Origin: QHWF01 sp036848175
GTDB lineage: Bacteria > Acidobacteriota > Vicinamibacteria > Vicinamibacterales > CAVVIG01
NCBI GenBank assembly: GCA_036848175.1
Contig: DAIUKO010000027.1
Location: 1-37,799, forward strand
Length of the DNA: 37,799 bases
Direction of reading: 5' to 3'
The notes under the pieces were generated by a model. The model saw only the letters and a list, made by a program, of their open reading frames with translations, was not told where the DNA came from and ran no database searches. Positions 1-8,173 of the stretch are shown here, piece after piece (position 1 is the stretch's first letter; each line of letters opens with the position of its first letter). The translations under genes were made by a program, and so were the position numbers.

Positions 1-2039
1 GCGCGGACGTCGTCGAGCGTGGCCGCGCGCTCGACCGGCGCGTCGGTGGCCATGTCGCGGACGATCCGCGTGATGGTCGGTACGAGCGCGTACGGATCGC
101 TGCGCGAGTGGACGAACAACCGTCCGGCGCCGAACTCCTGTTCGACCGGATGGTAGACGAGCATCGCCGCCGTCGGCTCGATCGCCTCGTCGTTGACGTC
201 GGCGACGACGCCGACGATGCGCCTGGGCTCCATGCTGAGGCCGATGAACTTTGTGACGCTGTCGGTCCACATCAAGTGGCGATTGAGCGGATCTTGCCCC
301 GGAAACATCCGCTTCGCGAGCGTCTCGCCGATGATGACGACGCGCTCGGCGCCGTTGCGATCGTTCTCGTTGAAATCGCGTCCGGCGAGGATCGGGACGC
401 CGAGCGCCGCGAAGTAGCCAGGTGACACCGACCGGATCTTGCCTCGCGAGTCCTCTTCACCCGGCTGCTGCGTGCGTCCCTCCACTGAGAAGACGAAACC
501 TGGTCCGAAGTTTCCAGTGTCTCGCCACGGCACGCCGCCGCCGACCGCGACCCGTTCAACGCCAGGCACCTCGGAGACTCGTCGCATGACTTCGCGATAG
601 ATGCCGCGAACCTGATCGGGTGTTCTGCCGAACGCGGAAATCGGGATGTTCACCGCCAGCACGCTCGTGTCGAATCCGGGATCGGTTTTCTGCAGCATCA
701 CCAGCGTCTTGAGCAGCATCGCCGCGCCGGCGAGCAGCACGAACGAGGCGGCGATCTGAACCACCGCAAACGCCTGCAGCCGACGCGTCGTCGAACCGGT
801 GATCCGGATGCCGCCGTTGGACAAACCGATGCCGTGCGAGGTGTCGGAGGACGGCAGACGAGGGACGAACGCGAGCAGGAGAGCGGACGCGACGGCGAGG
901 ACCACGCCGACCCACAGAAGGCTGAAGTCGAGCGTCATGTCGAGCGCGCGCACTGAGAAACGTGCGGCATAGTGCGCCAGCACGTCGACCATCGGCCGCG
1001 CGATCAGGACGCCGAGGATCGCGCCGCTCACGCAGAGCAGCAGACTCTCGGCCAGCAGCGTACGCCGCAGGGCGGCCGTGCCCGCGCCGAGCGCGGCGCG
1101 TATCGCCAGCTCGGATTCGCGCCGCACGCTGCGCGCCAGGATCAGATTCGCGACGTTCGAGCAGGCGATGACGAAGATGAGCCCTGACGCGGCGAGCAGG
1201 ACGAGCAGCACGGTCCGTGCGCGCGACGTGATCTGATCCCGCAGACGGACCGCATTGATCCGGAAATCGGCGGACGCCTTGTAGGTTTCGGGGTGCGCAG
1301 TGACGATGCTCTTGTGCACCGCTTGAAGTTCGGCGCGGGCCGAGTCGACGTCGGCGCCGGGTGCGAGGCGCCCGAACAGTTCCGTCATCCGATGCTCGCG
1401 GCCGGTGACCATCGTCGCCGACAGGTGATGCGGGCTGCAGACGACGTTCGCGATCAGTTCGGTTTCCGACGGATAGGGGACCGACGGTTCGAGGACGCCG
1501 ACGATGGTCGCCGATCGGGTGCCAAGACGAATCGTCTTGCCGATCACGGTCGGGTCGCCTTTGAGCGTCGTTGTCCAGAAGCGATACGTCAGGACCGCCG
1601 CGCCGGCCGCGTTCGGACCATCGTCGCCGGCATTGAGGAGGCGTCCCAGAACCGGACGCAGTCCCATCACCTCGAAGTAGGAACCGCCGACGACGCCGGC
1701 ACGGACGACGTGCGGCTCGCCGAGGCCGACCATCGTGAAGCCGATGGTGGAAAAGTCTCCGATCGCCGCGATCGTCTTGAGTCCCGCCTTGAGGTCCTGA
1801 ATCTCCGGCACCGAGAACGCCGTGTTCTCGGCCTTGAGACCGGGCGCGCTCTGGCGGATGTAAATCAGGCGATCTTCGTCGCGGTTGACCAGCGGTTTGA
1901 GGAGGACGCCGCGGACGACGCTGAAGATGGCGGCATTGGCGCCGATGCCCAGCGCCAGCGTCAGGACAACGGTGAGCGACAGGCCCTTGGCCCGCGACAG
2001 CGAACGAAGCGCGAACTTCAGATCGGAGAGAAAGGTCAT
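1..2039 (-). CDS. ADOP-family MacB/FtsX-like ABC transporter permease, C-terminus cut by window edge
   Basis: Inner-membrane permease of the macrolide-exporter type, in the subgroup called ADOP (acidobacterial duplicated orphan permease). About 679 residues are visible and the last ~100 lie outside the window. The N-terminus (start ATG at 2039, MTFLSDLKFALRSL) leads into a first membrane segment with the family motif LALGIGANAAIFS and then GVLLKPL. A large extracytoplasmic MacB-like domain follows, then an FtsX membrane block around residues 265-400 with SNVANLILAR and ELAIRAALGA. A second extracytoplasmic domain starts near residue 460. The 803-residue permease at 27958-30369 has the same architecture. 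No ATPase gene adjoins it on the visible side, so it is an orphan permease here. Substrate unknown. The promoter region should be the 227-bp gap up to 2266, which holds an 11-bp repeat array. The reading frame is open to base 1 without a stop. Confidence 0.9.
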   Translation of the reverse strand, partial: MTFLSDLKFALRSLSRAKGLSLTVVLTLALGIGANAAIFSVVRGVLLKPLVNRDEDRLIYIRQSAPGLKAENTAFSVPEIQDLKAGLKTIAAIGDFSTIGFTMVGLGEPHVVRAGVVGGSYFEVMGLRPVLGRLLNAGDDGPNAAGAAVLTYRFWTTTLKGDPTVIGKTIRLGTRSATIVGVLEPSVPYPSETELIANVVCSPHHLSATMVTGREHRMTELFGRLAPGADVDSARAELQAVHKSIVTAHPETYKASADFRINAVRLRDQITSRARTVLLVLLAASGLIFVIACSNVANLILARSVRRESELAIRAALGAGTAALRRTLLAESLLLCVSGAILGVLIARPMVDVLAHYAARFSVRALDMTLDFSLLWVGVVLAVASALLLAFVPRLPSSDTSHGIGLSNGGIRITGSTTRRLQAFAVVQIAASFVLLAGAAMLLKTLVMLQKTDPGFDTSVLAVNIPISAFGRTPDQVRGIYREVMRRVSEVPGVERVAVGGGVPWRDTGNFGPGFVFSVEGRTQQPGEEDSRGKIRSVSPGYFAALGVPILAGRDFNENDRNGAERVVIIGETLAKRMFPGQDPLNRHLMWTDSVTKFIGLSMEPRRIVGVVADVNDEAIEPTAAMLVYHPVEQEFGAGRLFVHSRSDPYALVPTITRIVRDMATDAPVERAATLDDVR

Positions 2040-2099
2040 AACAGCTTTATATATGTCGCGATGCGACGATCTTCGCCGTGCCGAAGCCCTACCCCGCAG

Positions 2100-2176
2100 T
2101 CTGACCGCGGTCTGACCGTGGTCCGACCGTGGTCTGACCGTGGTCCGACCGTGGTCTGACCGTGGTCTGACCGTGA
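2100..2176. repeat. Seven tandem copies of an 11-bp unit in a divergent intergenic gap
   Basis: Seven back-to-back 11-bp units, consensus TCTGACCGTGG, with T/C alternation at the third base (units at 2100, 2111, 2122, 2133, 2144, 2155, 2166). The last unit ends in A instead of G. Each junction creates a near-palindrome GGTCYGACC. The period is one DNA helical turn, so all sites face the same side of the helix. The array lies in the 227-bp gap between divergent genes starting at 2039 (minus) and 2267 (plus). Apart from this array I see no gene in the gap. It could be a multi-site operator or simply a slippage-expanded minisatellite. Confidence 0.9.
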
Positions 2177-2266
2177 GGCTGACGGCCGCGTAATCCTAAC
2201 ATCACGTTCGGCGCGTGCCTGTCGTCGCGTTGAGGGAACGTTGATTCAGCTGATACGCTCAACCGG

Positions 2267-3295
2267 ATGGCGCGAATCATTCAGTCACCACCGCGCGTCT
2301 CGCTCGCCACGCTGCCGACGCCGATCACCGAGGCAGCCGGGCTGCGCCGGGCGCTCGGCGGACCGTCCCGCTGTCCGCGCATCCTGCTGAAGCGCGACGA
2401 TCTCACCGGCCTGGCGCTCGGCGGCAACAAGGCGCGCAAGCTCGAGTTTCTGATCGCGGACGCGCAGCGCCTCAGCGCCACCGCCGTCGTGACCACCGGC
2501 GCCGTTCAGTCCAACCACGCGCGGATGACGGCCGCGGCGGCGCGGATCGCCGGACTCGATGCGGTCCTCGTGCTCACGTCGCGCGAGGCCGACCCGCCAC
2601 GGCAGGGCAACCTGCTGCTCGACTATCTCTTCGGCGCGCGCGTGCACCTGATTCCCGCCGGCGACGATCCGCGCGTCGCGGTCGCGCCAGACGAAGAGCA
2701 ACGGGTTCAAGAGATCGTGGACGACATGCGCGCGCGAGGCGAGCGGCCGTACGTGATTCCGGTCGGAGGATCCAGCGCGGTCGGCGCGCTCGGCTACGTC
2801 TTTGGCACGCGCGAGCTGGTCGAGCAGCTTGCCGCGCGCGGCGAATCGCCGACGCGTCTCTATTACGCAAGCGGATCGCGCGGCACGCAGGCGGGCCTCG
2901 AGCTCGGATGGCGATTGTTCTCGCCGTCGTACGCGCTCCACGGCATCGCCGTGAGCGGCGGCGAAGACGAGAAGCGCATGCGTGCGGCGCGAGCCGCGAC
3001 CGACGCGGCGGCGCTCGTCGGCGCGGATGTCACCGTCACTCCCGACGAGCTGTCGACGAATCAGGAGTTCTACGGCGAGGGCTACGGGATTCCGACGCCG
3101 GGAGGGCTCGAGGCGATCAAACTCCTGGCCGAATTCGACGGCGTGCTCCTCGATCCGGTGTACACGTCAAAGGCAATGGCCGGCCTGATCGCACACGTGC
3201 GCGCCGGCGCCATCGACCCGGACGAGACAATCGTCTTCCTCCATACCGGCGGCACGCCGGCGCTGTTCGCGCACGCGGAGACGCTACTGCGCTGA
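2267..3295 (+). CDS. PLP-dependent D-cysteine desulfhydrase / ACC deaminase family enzyme
   Basis: Fold-type II PLP enzyme of 342 residues, typical length for the ACC deaminase/D-cysteine desulfhydrase family. The PLP-binding lysine is in GGNKARKLEF (K55). The next motif reads GAVQSNHARMTAAAA (QSNH), as in D-cysteine desulfhydrases; true ACC deaminases usually have QSNQTR. That favours breakdown of D-cysteine (to pyruvate, sulfide and ammonia) or related beta-substituted D-amino acids. A glycine-rich phosphate-binding stretch (PVGGSSAVGALGY) is near residue 167 and the C-terminal HTGGTPALF motif is present. No signal peptide, so cytoplasmic. Start ATG at 2267 is the first in frame; the ribosome site is weak. 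It is monocistronic, divergent from the permease at 2039 and convergent with the M28 peptidase. Exact substrate is inferred. Confidence 0.85.
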   Translation: MARIIQSPPRVSLATLPTPITEAAGLRRALGGPSRCPRILLKRDDLTGLALGGNKARKLEFLIADAQRLSATAVVTTGAVQSNHARMTAAAARIAGLDAVLVLTSREADPPRQGNLLLDYLFGARVHLIPAGDDPRVAVAPDEEQRVQEIVDDMRARGERPYVIPVGGSSAVGALGYVFGTRELVEQLAARGESPTRLYYASGSRGTQAGLELGWRLFSPSYALHGIAVSGGEDEKRMRAARAATDAAALVGADVTVTPDELSTNQEFYGEGYGIPTPGGLEAIKLLAEFDGVLLDPVYTSKAMAGLIAHVRAGAIDPDETIVFLHTGGTPALFAHAETLLR

Positions 3296-3316
3296 CGTGC
3301 GAAGTCGACCTGGTCC

Positions 3317-4528
3317 CTATTTTCGGATCGTCGCGCCAGTCAGCGTGCCGACGGCGCCGAGCGTCGTCTGCGCGGCGTTCAGGCCGAGGCGAAAATCGTT
3401 GTCGGAGTAGGTCGCGAAGACGTCAGTCGGCTGGTGCCACTGCGGATCCCAGCCGGCGCCGATCTGCGCGCCGCGCTCGTTCTCGCGCAGGCTGATCGCG
3501 GCAACCAGGTCGATGAACGGGCCCGAATCGGTGTTGGTCATGTGACGGCCGACGAAGGCGGGATAGTCGGTGGCGTACTTTTCGTTGGCATCCTGGAAGA
3601 TCCACGCGAGCTTCTGGCTCTCGGCCGCCATCTTCGAGTTCGACTGGAACTCGATGTTCACGTCCGCTTCCGGCCGCTGTTCTTTGCTGACCGTGCCATC
3701 CTCGCGCGGCATGCCGTGGTCGAACATCATCATGTCGTGCTGAATCATCCCGAGCCACGTCGGTTCGGGATACTTGCCCGATCCGGGCGGATCTTCTTTC
3801 CCCTGCATCGGCCCGCGCTGCGCAATGTAGGCGCGAGCGGCCTGCGATCCGGTTTCCTCGTTGTTCCAGAGCGCGAAGCGGATCGTCCGCTCGGTCTGGA
3901 CGTCCGGTGCGCTGAACACGCGCGCCAGCTCCATCACCAGCGCCGTGCCCGAACCGTCGTCGTTCGCCGCTTCGCCCCAACCGTGCCCGTCCATGTGGCC
4001 GCCGACGATGTACATCTCCTCGGGATGCGTCGTGCCGACCTTCGTGCAATACACCATCTCGCGCGGTCCTGGCGTCGTCGGCTGCATGTTCAGCTCGCGC
4101 AGTTTCTCGTCGGGCTGCGCCATCGGATCGGTATTGACGCCGGTGCGCGCACGAATGCCCTTGAACCGCCCGCCGCCCGGCGGCAGGTTGCCGCGGCCGC
4201 GACCCCGTCCAGCAGTGTTCGGCGGATTCGGCTGGTATTCGTACTTGATCCGATCGGTCGGGCAGCCGTAGCTCTTGAGCTGTGCTTCGATCCAATCCAC
4301 CGCCATACGATTCCGATCCGTGCCCTGACGTCGATCGCCGAACTGCGTCAATCCCTTCACGGTCGCCTTGTAGTTTTCCAGCTCGAGCCGTCCGACCAGC
4401 GTCTTGACCGGATCGTCGGGCTCGGGCGCTGCGGCAGCGGTCTGCTCGCCGCCGCGCTGACCGAGGGTTGGGGTCACGAATCCGGTCGAGAGTGCGCAAA
4501 GCGCGACAAAAAAGACGATCCGCCGCAT
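3317..4528 (-). CDS. Exported M28-family zinc aminopeptidase
   Basis: Predicted secreted metallo-exopeptidase of 403 residues that would trim N-terminal residues from peptides outside the cytoplasm. Starting at ATG 4528 gives a clear signal peptide (MRRIVFFVALCALSTGFVTP...) and a good ribosome site (GGAGG about 10 bases upstream); the frame stays open further upstream but the added residues look non-coding. M28 motifs in order: GGHMDGHG (zinc His/Asp, about residue 176), EAANDDGSGTA (bridging Asp), WNNEETG (catalytic and zinc Glu pair), and TNTDSGPF near the C-terminus. A glycine/arginine-rich loop (AGRGRGRGNLPPGGG) near residue 110 is low complexity. It ends 22 bp from the convergent gene at 3295. 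It is divergent from the operon starting at 4667, with a 138-bp gap in which I see no further feature except that operon's ribosome site. Confidence 0.92.
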   Translation of the reverse strand: MRRIVFFVALCALSTGFVTPTLGQRGGEQTAAAAPEPDDPVKTLVGRLELENYKATVKGLTQFGDRRQGTDRNRMAVDWIEAQLKSYGCPTDRIKYEYQPNPPNTAGRGRGRGNLPPGGGRFKGIRARTGVNTDPMAQPDEKLRELNMQPTTPGPREMVYCTKVGTTHPEEMYIVGGHMDGHGWGEAANDDGSGTALVMELARVFSAPDVQTERTIRFALWNNEETGSQAARAYIAQRGPMQGKEDPPGSGKYPEPTWLGMIQHDMMMFDHGMPREDGTVSKEQRPEADVNIEFQSNSKMAAESQKLAWIFQDANEKYATDYPAFVGRHMTNTDSGPFIDLVAAISLRENERGAQIGAGWDPQWHQPTDVFATYSDNDFRLGLNAAQTTLGAVGTLTGATIRK

Positions 4529-4666
4529 CGAAAAAACCTCCGCGCAGAGTGTAGCGGAACCGCGTGCCGGCGTCATTCGCCGGGGGGTGTCCGCCGCTGA
4601 CCGAAAACCGCGGGCCGGACCTCGCCGCCCTCCGTCACACTCTCCTGGAACGCGACGGGAGGCCAT

Positions 4667-4777
4667 ATGATGATTCCACTCATTCTTCGGGTCATGCTCA
4701 CGGCCCTTGGCTTCGAGCGATCGATCGCCGATTTGCTCGTCGAGGTCGTGTCGTTCCTGATGCGGATCGTCGGGTAA
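4667..4777 (+). CDS. 36-residue hydrophobic small protein
   Basis: A short frame with a strong ribosome site (GGGAGG, 5 bases before ATG 4667), ending with TAA at 4777. The peptide (MMIPLILRVMLTALGFERSI... ending MRIVG) is hydrophobic over most of its length with one charged break (ERS, AD), so it could be an amphipathic or membrane-associated peptide. It lies 27 bp ahead of the LiaF-like gene and is the first frame of a five-gene operon with a two-component system. I do not recognise a family. It might be a membrane micro-protein acting with the LiaF-like protein or a leader peptide. Support is the strong ribosome site, its position and its composition; conservation has not been checked. Confidence 0.55.
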   Translation: MMIPLILRVMLTALGFERSIADLLVEVVSFLMRIVG

Positions 4778-4804
4778 CGGTCATGTCCCGGGAGAAACAG
4801 CTGT

Positions 4805-5518
4805 ATGACGACCACATCACGCGGGGGCATCACTCCGCATCTGGTCTTCGGCGTGATCATCATGTTCGTCGGCATCGTGCTGACGCTCGACGTGCTGGAG
4901 CTGGTGAACGCCAGGGACATCCTCCGGTTCTGGCCGGTGGCGCTGATTGCGTTCGGGGTGGCGAACATGACGCAGGCCGCCACGCGCAGCGGCCTGGTGC
5001 GCGGCGGCCTGATGACGTTCTTCGGCCTGTGGTGGCTGCTGACGATGCTGCACGTGTTGCCTTCCCACTCGTGGCGGCTCTTCTGGCCGCTGCTCCTGGT
5101 GGTCGCCGGCGGCGCACTCGTCGCGCAGACGCTGCAGCGGACGTCTGATCTGCCAGATCTTCCGCGCGGCGACCCCAACGAGCGCGTCAACATCGTCGGC
5201 ATCCTCGGCGGCGGCAACCGGACGTCGACCGCCAATCCGTTTCGCGGCGGCGATCTCGTCGCCGTCATGGGCGGCGGTCAGGTCGATCTGCGCCGCGCCG
5301 TCATCCCGCCCGGAGAGCAGGCGGTCATCGACATCATGTCGATGATGGGCGGCTTCGAGATCATCGTGCCGGATTCGTGGGCGATCGACGATCGCACGTT
5401 CCCGATCATGGGCGGTGTCGGCAACGAGACGCGGCCGACGGTTCCCGTCGGTGGCGCGCATCCGACGCTCGTCCTGCGCGGCGTGATGTTCATGGGCGGC
5501 GTGAACATTCGGAACTGA
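4805..5518 (+). CDS. LiaF-like membrane protein (LiaI/LiaF-type TM region plus C-terminal LiaF-like domain)
   Basis: Membrane protein of 237 residues. The first ~100 residues hold about four hydrophobic helices (PHLVFGVIIMFVGIVLTLDV, FWPVALIAFGVANM, a third around MTFFGLWWLLTMLHV, a fourth around LFWPLLLVVAGG), like the LiaI-LiaF transmembrane region. The second half is a beta-rich soluble domain with repeated GGG motifs (ILGGGNRTS, VMGGGQVDLR, SMMGGFEIIVPD, FMGGVNIRN), characteristic of the LiaF/cell-envelope stress C-terminal domain. In Firmicutes LiaF restrains a sensor kinase that reports envelope damage. Here the gene overlaps a LytS-type kinase by one base (TGATG), so a similar sensor-control role is plausible. 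Ribosome site GGGAG lies upstream of ATG 4805. Confidence 0.85.
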   Translation: MTTTSRGGITPHLVFGVIIMFVGIVLTLDVLELVNARDILRFWPVALIAFGVANMTQAATRSGLVRGGLMTFFGLWWLLTMLHVLPSHSWRLFWPLLLVVAGGALVAQTLQRTSDLPDLPRGDPNERVNIVGILGGGNRTSTANPFRGGDLVAVMGGGQVDLRRAVIPPGEQAVIDIMSMMGGFEIIVPDSWAIDDRTFPIMGGVGNETRPTVPVGGAHPTLVLRGVMFMGGVNIRN

Positions 5519-6576
5519 TGCATCCCATCCTCAGCGATCGCAGGCGGCTCGCGCTGTACTTGCTCGGGTGGCTGCCGATCGGTCTGCTCCTGACAGCGGG
5601 CTTGAGCGCGCGGGCATCGTGGTCGGCGGCGGCTGCGCTGCTGCTGCCACTCAGCATCGTGTTCGCCTTCATGAGTCTCAACGCCGGCTATCTGTGCCGC
5701 GTCTTTCCGATCGACGCGCGAGCGACGCTCTGGCGAACGGTCGTCGTCCAGGTGATGGCCGCGGCGATGGTCAGCGCGATCTGGATCGCGATCGGCGCGG
5801 GATGGGTCGCCGCGCTGTCGTCGATCGCGCCCGATCTTCACGCCGGCGCCGTGTTCACCGAGCGCCGGCTCCTGCTGTTCGTCATCGGCGCCCTGCTGTT
5901 CTGGCTGGCATCGATCCTTCACTATCTGCTGATCGCGTTCGAAGCGTCGCAGCAGGCAGAGAGGCGCGCCATCGAGCTGAGCCTGCTCACCCGTGACGCG
6001 GAGCTGAAAGCGCTGCGCGCGCAGATCGATCCGCATTTCCTCTTCAACAGCCTGCATTCGATCAGCGCGCTGACGACGGTCGATCCGGCGGCGGCGCGGC
6101 GCATGTGCCTGCTGCTCGCGGACTTTCTCCGTGAGACGCTGCGGCTCGGCGCGAACAACCGGATTTCGCTCGCCGACGAGTTCGCGCTCGCCGATCGGTT
6201 CCTGGAGATCGAGCGGGTCCGCCTCGGCTCGCGTCTTCAGGTGACGCGAGAGACCGATCCGCAGGCGACCGCGTGCCTCGTGCCGCCGCTCCTGATTCAG
6301 CCGCTGGTCGAGAATGCCGTCGTCCACGGCGTGTCGCAGCTCATCGACGGCGGCACGATCCGGATCGTGGCCAGCCGCGGCGGTCCGACGCTGACCATCA
6401 AGGTCGAGAATCCGTGCGATCCCGATCGGCCGCGCCGTCACCGCGCGGGCCTGGGATTGGATTTGCTCAAGAGGCGGATCGTGACGCAGTTCGGAGCTGA
6501 CGGCACGGTCCTCGTCGAGGAAGCGGGCGGGCGTTTCCGCGTCGAGGTGCGGATTCCGGCGGAGGTCGCGGCGTGA
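5518..6576 (+). CDS. LytS/YehU-type sensor histidine kinase
   Basis: Membrane-bound histidine kinase of 352 residues. Four hydrophobic segments occupy residues ~11-140 with no large external domain, so the signal is probably read in the membrane or passed on by the neighbouring LiaF-like protein. The LytS-type His-kinase domain begins with LRAQIDPHFLFNSLHSIS; H173 is the phospho-accepting histidine. The ATPase part shows the N-box (PPLLIQPLVENAVVHG) and a G-box (AGLGLDLLKRR), as in the PF06580 class. The start at ATG 5518 overlaps the stop of the upstream gene (TGATG), and the kinase stop overlaps the regulator start (GTGA), so all are translationally coupled. The frame is open further upstream but only as a shadow of the LiaF-like gene. 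Confidence 0.95.
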   Translation: MHPILSDRRRLALYLLGWLPIGLLLTAGLSARASWSAAAALLLPLSIVFAFMSLNAGYLCRVFPIDARATLWRTVVVQVMAAAMVSAIWIAIGAGWVAALSSIAPDLHAGAVFTERRLLLFVIGALLFWLASILHYLLIAFEASQQAERRAIELSLLTRDAELKALRAQIDPHFLFNSLHSISALTTVDPAAARRMCLLLADFLRETLRLGANNRISLADEFALADRFLEIERVRLGSRLQVTRETDPQATACLVPPLLIQPLVENAVVHGVSQLIDGGTIRIVASRGGPTLTIKVENPCDPDRPRRHRAGLGLDLLKRRIVTQFGADGTVLVEEAGGRFRVEVRIPAEVAA

Positions 6577-7313
6577 GCCGGATTCAAACGGTGATCGTCG
6601 ATGACGAGGCGCTCGCGCGCGGGGTCCTGCGCGAGATGCTCGCCGCCCATCCTGACGTCGAGATCGCCGCCGAGTGCGGCAACGGGTTCGAGGCCGTCAA
6701 GGTCGTGTCGGAGATGCGTCCGGATCTGCTGATGCTCGACATCCAGATGCCGAAGCTCGACGGATTCGAAGTCCTCGAGCTGATCGCCAACGATGTGACC
6801 GTCATCTTCGTCACCGCGTACGACCAGTACGCGATTCGCGCCTTCGAGGTCCACGCGGTCGATTACCTGCTGAAGCCGTTCAGTCCGGAACGGCTCGCGG
6901 AGGCGCTCGATCGCGCGCGCGCCCGGCTTGCCGTCCGGGAGAAAGTGCCCGAAGGGCTCGTCGCTGCCGGACGGGCGCGGCAGACGCCGCTCGAGCGGAT
7001 TCTGATCCGCGATCGCGCGGACGTGCACGTGATCCCGGTCGAGAAGATCGACTACCTCGAGTCGCAGGACGACTATGTCTCGGTGAGGGCCGCGGGTAAG
7101 AGCTACCTGAAGGAGCAGACGCTCGCCGAGCTCGAGACGCTGCTCGACAAGGACGTATTCGTCCGGATCCATCGCCGCTATATTCTCAACATCGCGCGGC
7201 TGTCGAAGATCGAGCTCGCCGTCAAGGACAACCGGATCGCGATTCTCGCCGACGGATCGAAGCTGCCGATCAGTCGATCCGGATATGCGCGGTTGAAGGA
7301 GCTGTTGCAATGA
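6573..7313 (+). CDS. LytTR-family response regulator
   Basis: Response regulator of 246 residues, partner of the LytS-type kinase with which it overlaps by four bases (GTG start at 6573). The receiver domain spans residues 1-120: acidic pair D10/D11, phospho-acceptor D56 in LMLDIQMPKLDG, FVTAYDQYA, and the conserved lysine in LLKPFSPERL. A linker precedes a LytTR DNA-binding domain (about 140-246) with DYLESQDDYVSVRA and VRIHRRYILNIARLSKIE, matching the family's conserved pattern. LytTR proteins usually bind pairs of ~9-bp direct repeats; I could not identify such a pair with confidence ahead of 4667. Downstream the stop overlaps the metallo-beta-lactamase-fold gene (ATGA). Confidence 0.95.
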   Translation: MSRIQTVIVDDEALARGVLREMLAAHPDVEIAAECGNGFEAVKVVSEMRPDLLMLDIQMPKLDGFEVLELIANDVTVIFVTAYDQYAIRAFEVHAVDYLLKPFSPERLAEALDRARARLAVREKVPEGLVAAGRARQTPLERILIRDRADVHVIPVEKIDYLESQDDYVSVRAAGKSYLKEQTLAELETLLDKDVFVRIHRRYILNIARLSKIELAVKDNRIAILADGSKLPISRSGYARLKELLQ

Positions 7314-8173
7314 GCGGACGCGTCGCACAAGGCTGCGTGGTTTGCCTGGCACTCCTCGTCGGCGGGCTGCACGCGGAGGACTTTCCGCGGATGACGAAGC
7401 TGGCCGAGAACGTCTACTTCTACGAGCATCCGGATCCGACCAAGCAGGGCGTCACCGCCAACAACCTGGTGGTCGTGACGACCGACGGTGTGCTCGTCGC
7501 GGACGGCCAGGGGACCGTCGACAACGTCAAGGATCTGATCGCCGCGGTCGCGACGATCACGCCGCAGCCGATCACGTTCGTCGTCGTCGGTTCCGAGCAC
7601 GGCGACCACATCGGCGGCGACACGGCGTTTCCCTCGTCGGCAACGTTTCTGGTGCACCCGAATTCACAGGCGGCGCTCGAACGGCGGATCGGCAGGAGCG
7701 CCGAGACGGTCGGCGACAAGCGCGTCCTGAAGATGGGCGGAACCGAAATCGACGTCCTGTTTCTCGGCCGCGCGCACACCGGCGGCGACCTCGAGGTCTA
7801 TCTTCCGCGCGAGAAGATCCTCTTCATGAGCGAGGTCTTCTCGAATCGCATTTTTCCGTCGATGGCCAACGGATTCCCCAGCGAGTGGGTCGGCGCGCTG
7901 AAGAAGGCCGAGGCGATGGACGTGAATCAGTTCGTCCCCGCGCACACCGCGATGAACGCGCCGCCGCTCACGAACCAGACCGAGCGCGAGTGGCGTGGAT
8001 CTCTTGAAAAGGTGATCTCGGAAGGCAAGCGTTTGCACGATGCGAAGGTGCCGGTAGAGGCTGCGCCGAACCGTGCGGATTTTGGCGAGTACGCCGGGTG
8101 GTGGCGCCGATCGGAGAATGCGGCCGGTGCGCTGAAGCGCGTCTACATGGAGCTGGACGGCGAGCTCAAATAG
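7310..8173 (+). CDS. Exported metallo-beta-lactamase-fold hydrolase with altered first zinc motif
   Basis: Predicted periplasmic MBL-fold protein of 287 residues. An N-terminal signal peptide ends near residue 22 (GCVVCLALLVGGLHA). The normal HxHxDH zinc motif reads SEHGDHIGGD (residues 95-104), so the first histidine is a serine while H97, D99 and H100 remain. The other expected ligands appear as GRAHTGGDLE (H156) and VPAHTAMN (H212). Subclass B2 beta-lactamases carry Asn at that first site; serine is less usual. The protein could be mono-zinc, have another substrate, or not hydrolyse beta-lactams at all. It is the last gene of the LiaF-LytS-LytR operon (ATGA overlap), suggesting envelope-stress or cell-wall function. 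Its last 31 bp overlap the convergent DUF5995 gene. Confidence 0.88.
   Translation: MSGRVAQGCVVCLALLVGGLHAEDFPRMTKLAENVYFYEHPDPTKQGVTANNLVVVTTDGVLVADGQGTVDNVKDLIAAVATITPQPITFVVVGSEHGDHIGGDTAFPSSATFLVHPNSQAALERRIGRSAETVGDKRVLKMGGTEIDVLFLGRAHTGGDLEVYLPREKILFMSEVFSNRIFPSMANGFPSEWVGALKKAEAMDVNQFVPAHTAMNAPPLTNQTEREWRGSLEKVISEGKRLHDAKVPVEAAPNRADFGEYAGWWRRSENAAGALKRVYMELDGELK

Noticed and set aside
2089..2280. A 63-codon minus-strand frame across the 11-bp repeat array
   Set aside because: The translation is a repeat artefact (TTVGPRSDHGQ-like) and there is no ribosome site or conserved motif.
2267..3295. Naming this gene acdS (ACC deaminase)
   Set aside because: The QSNH motif matches D-cysteine desulfhydrases better than the QSNQTR of true ACC deaminases, so a specific ACC deaminase call is not supported.
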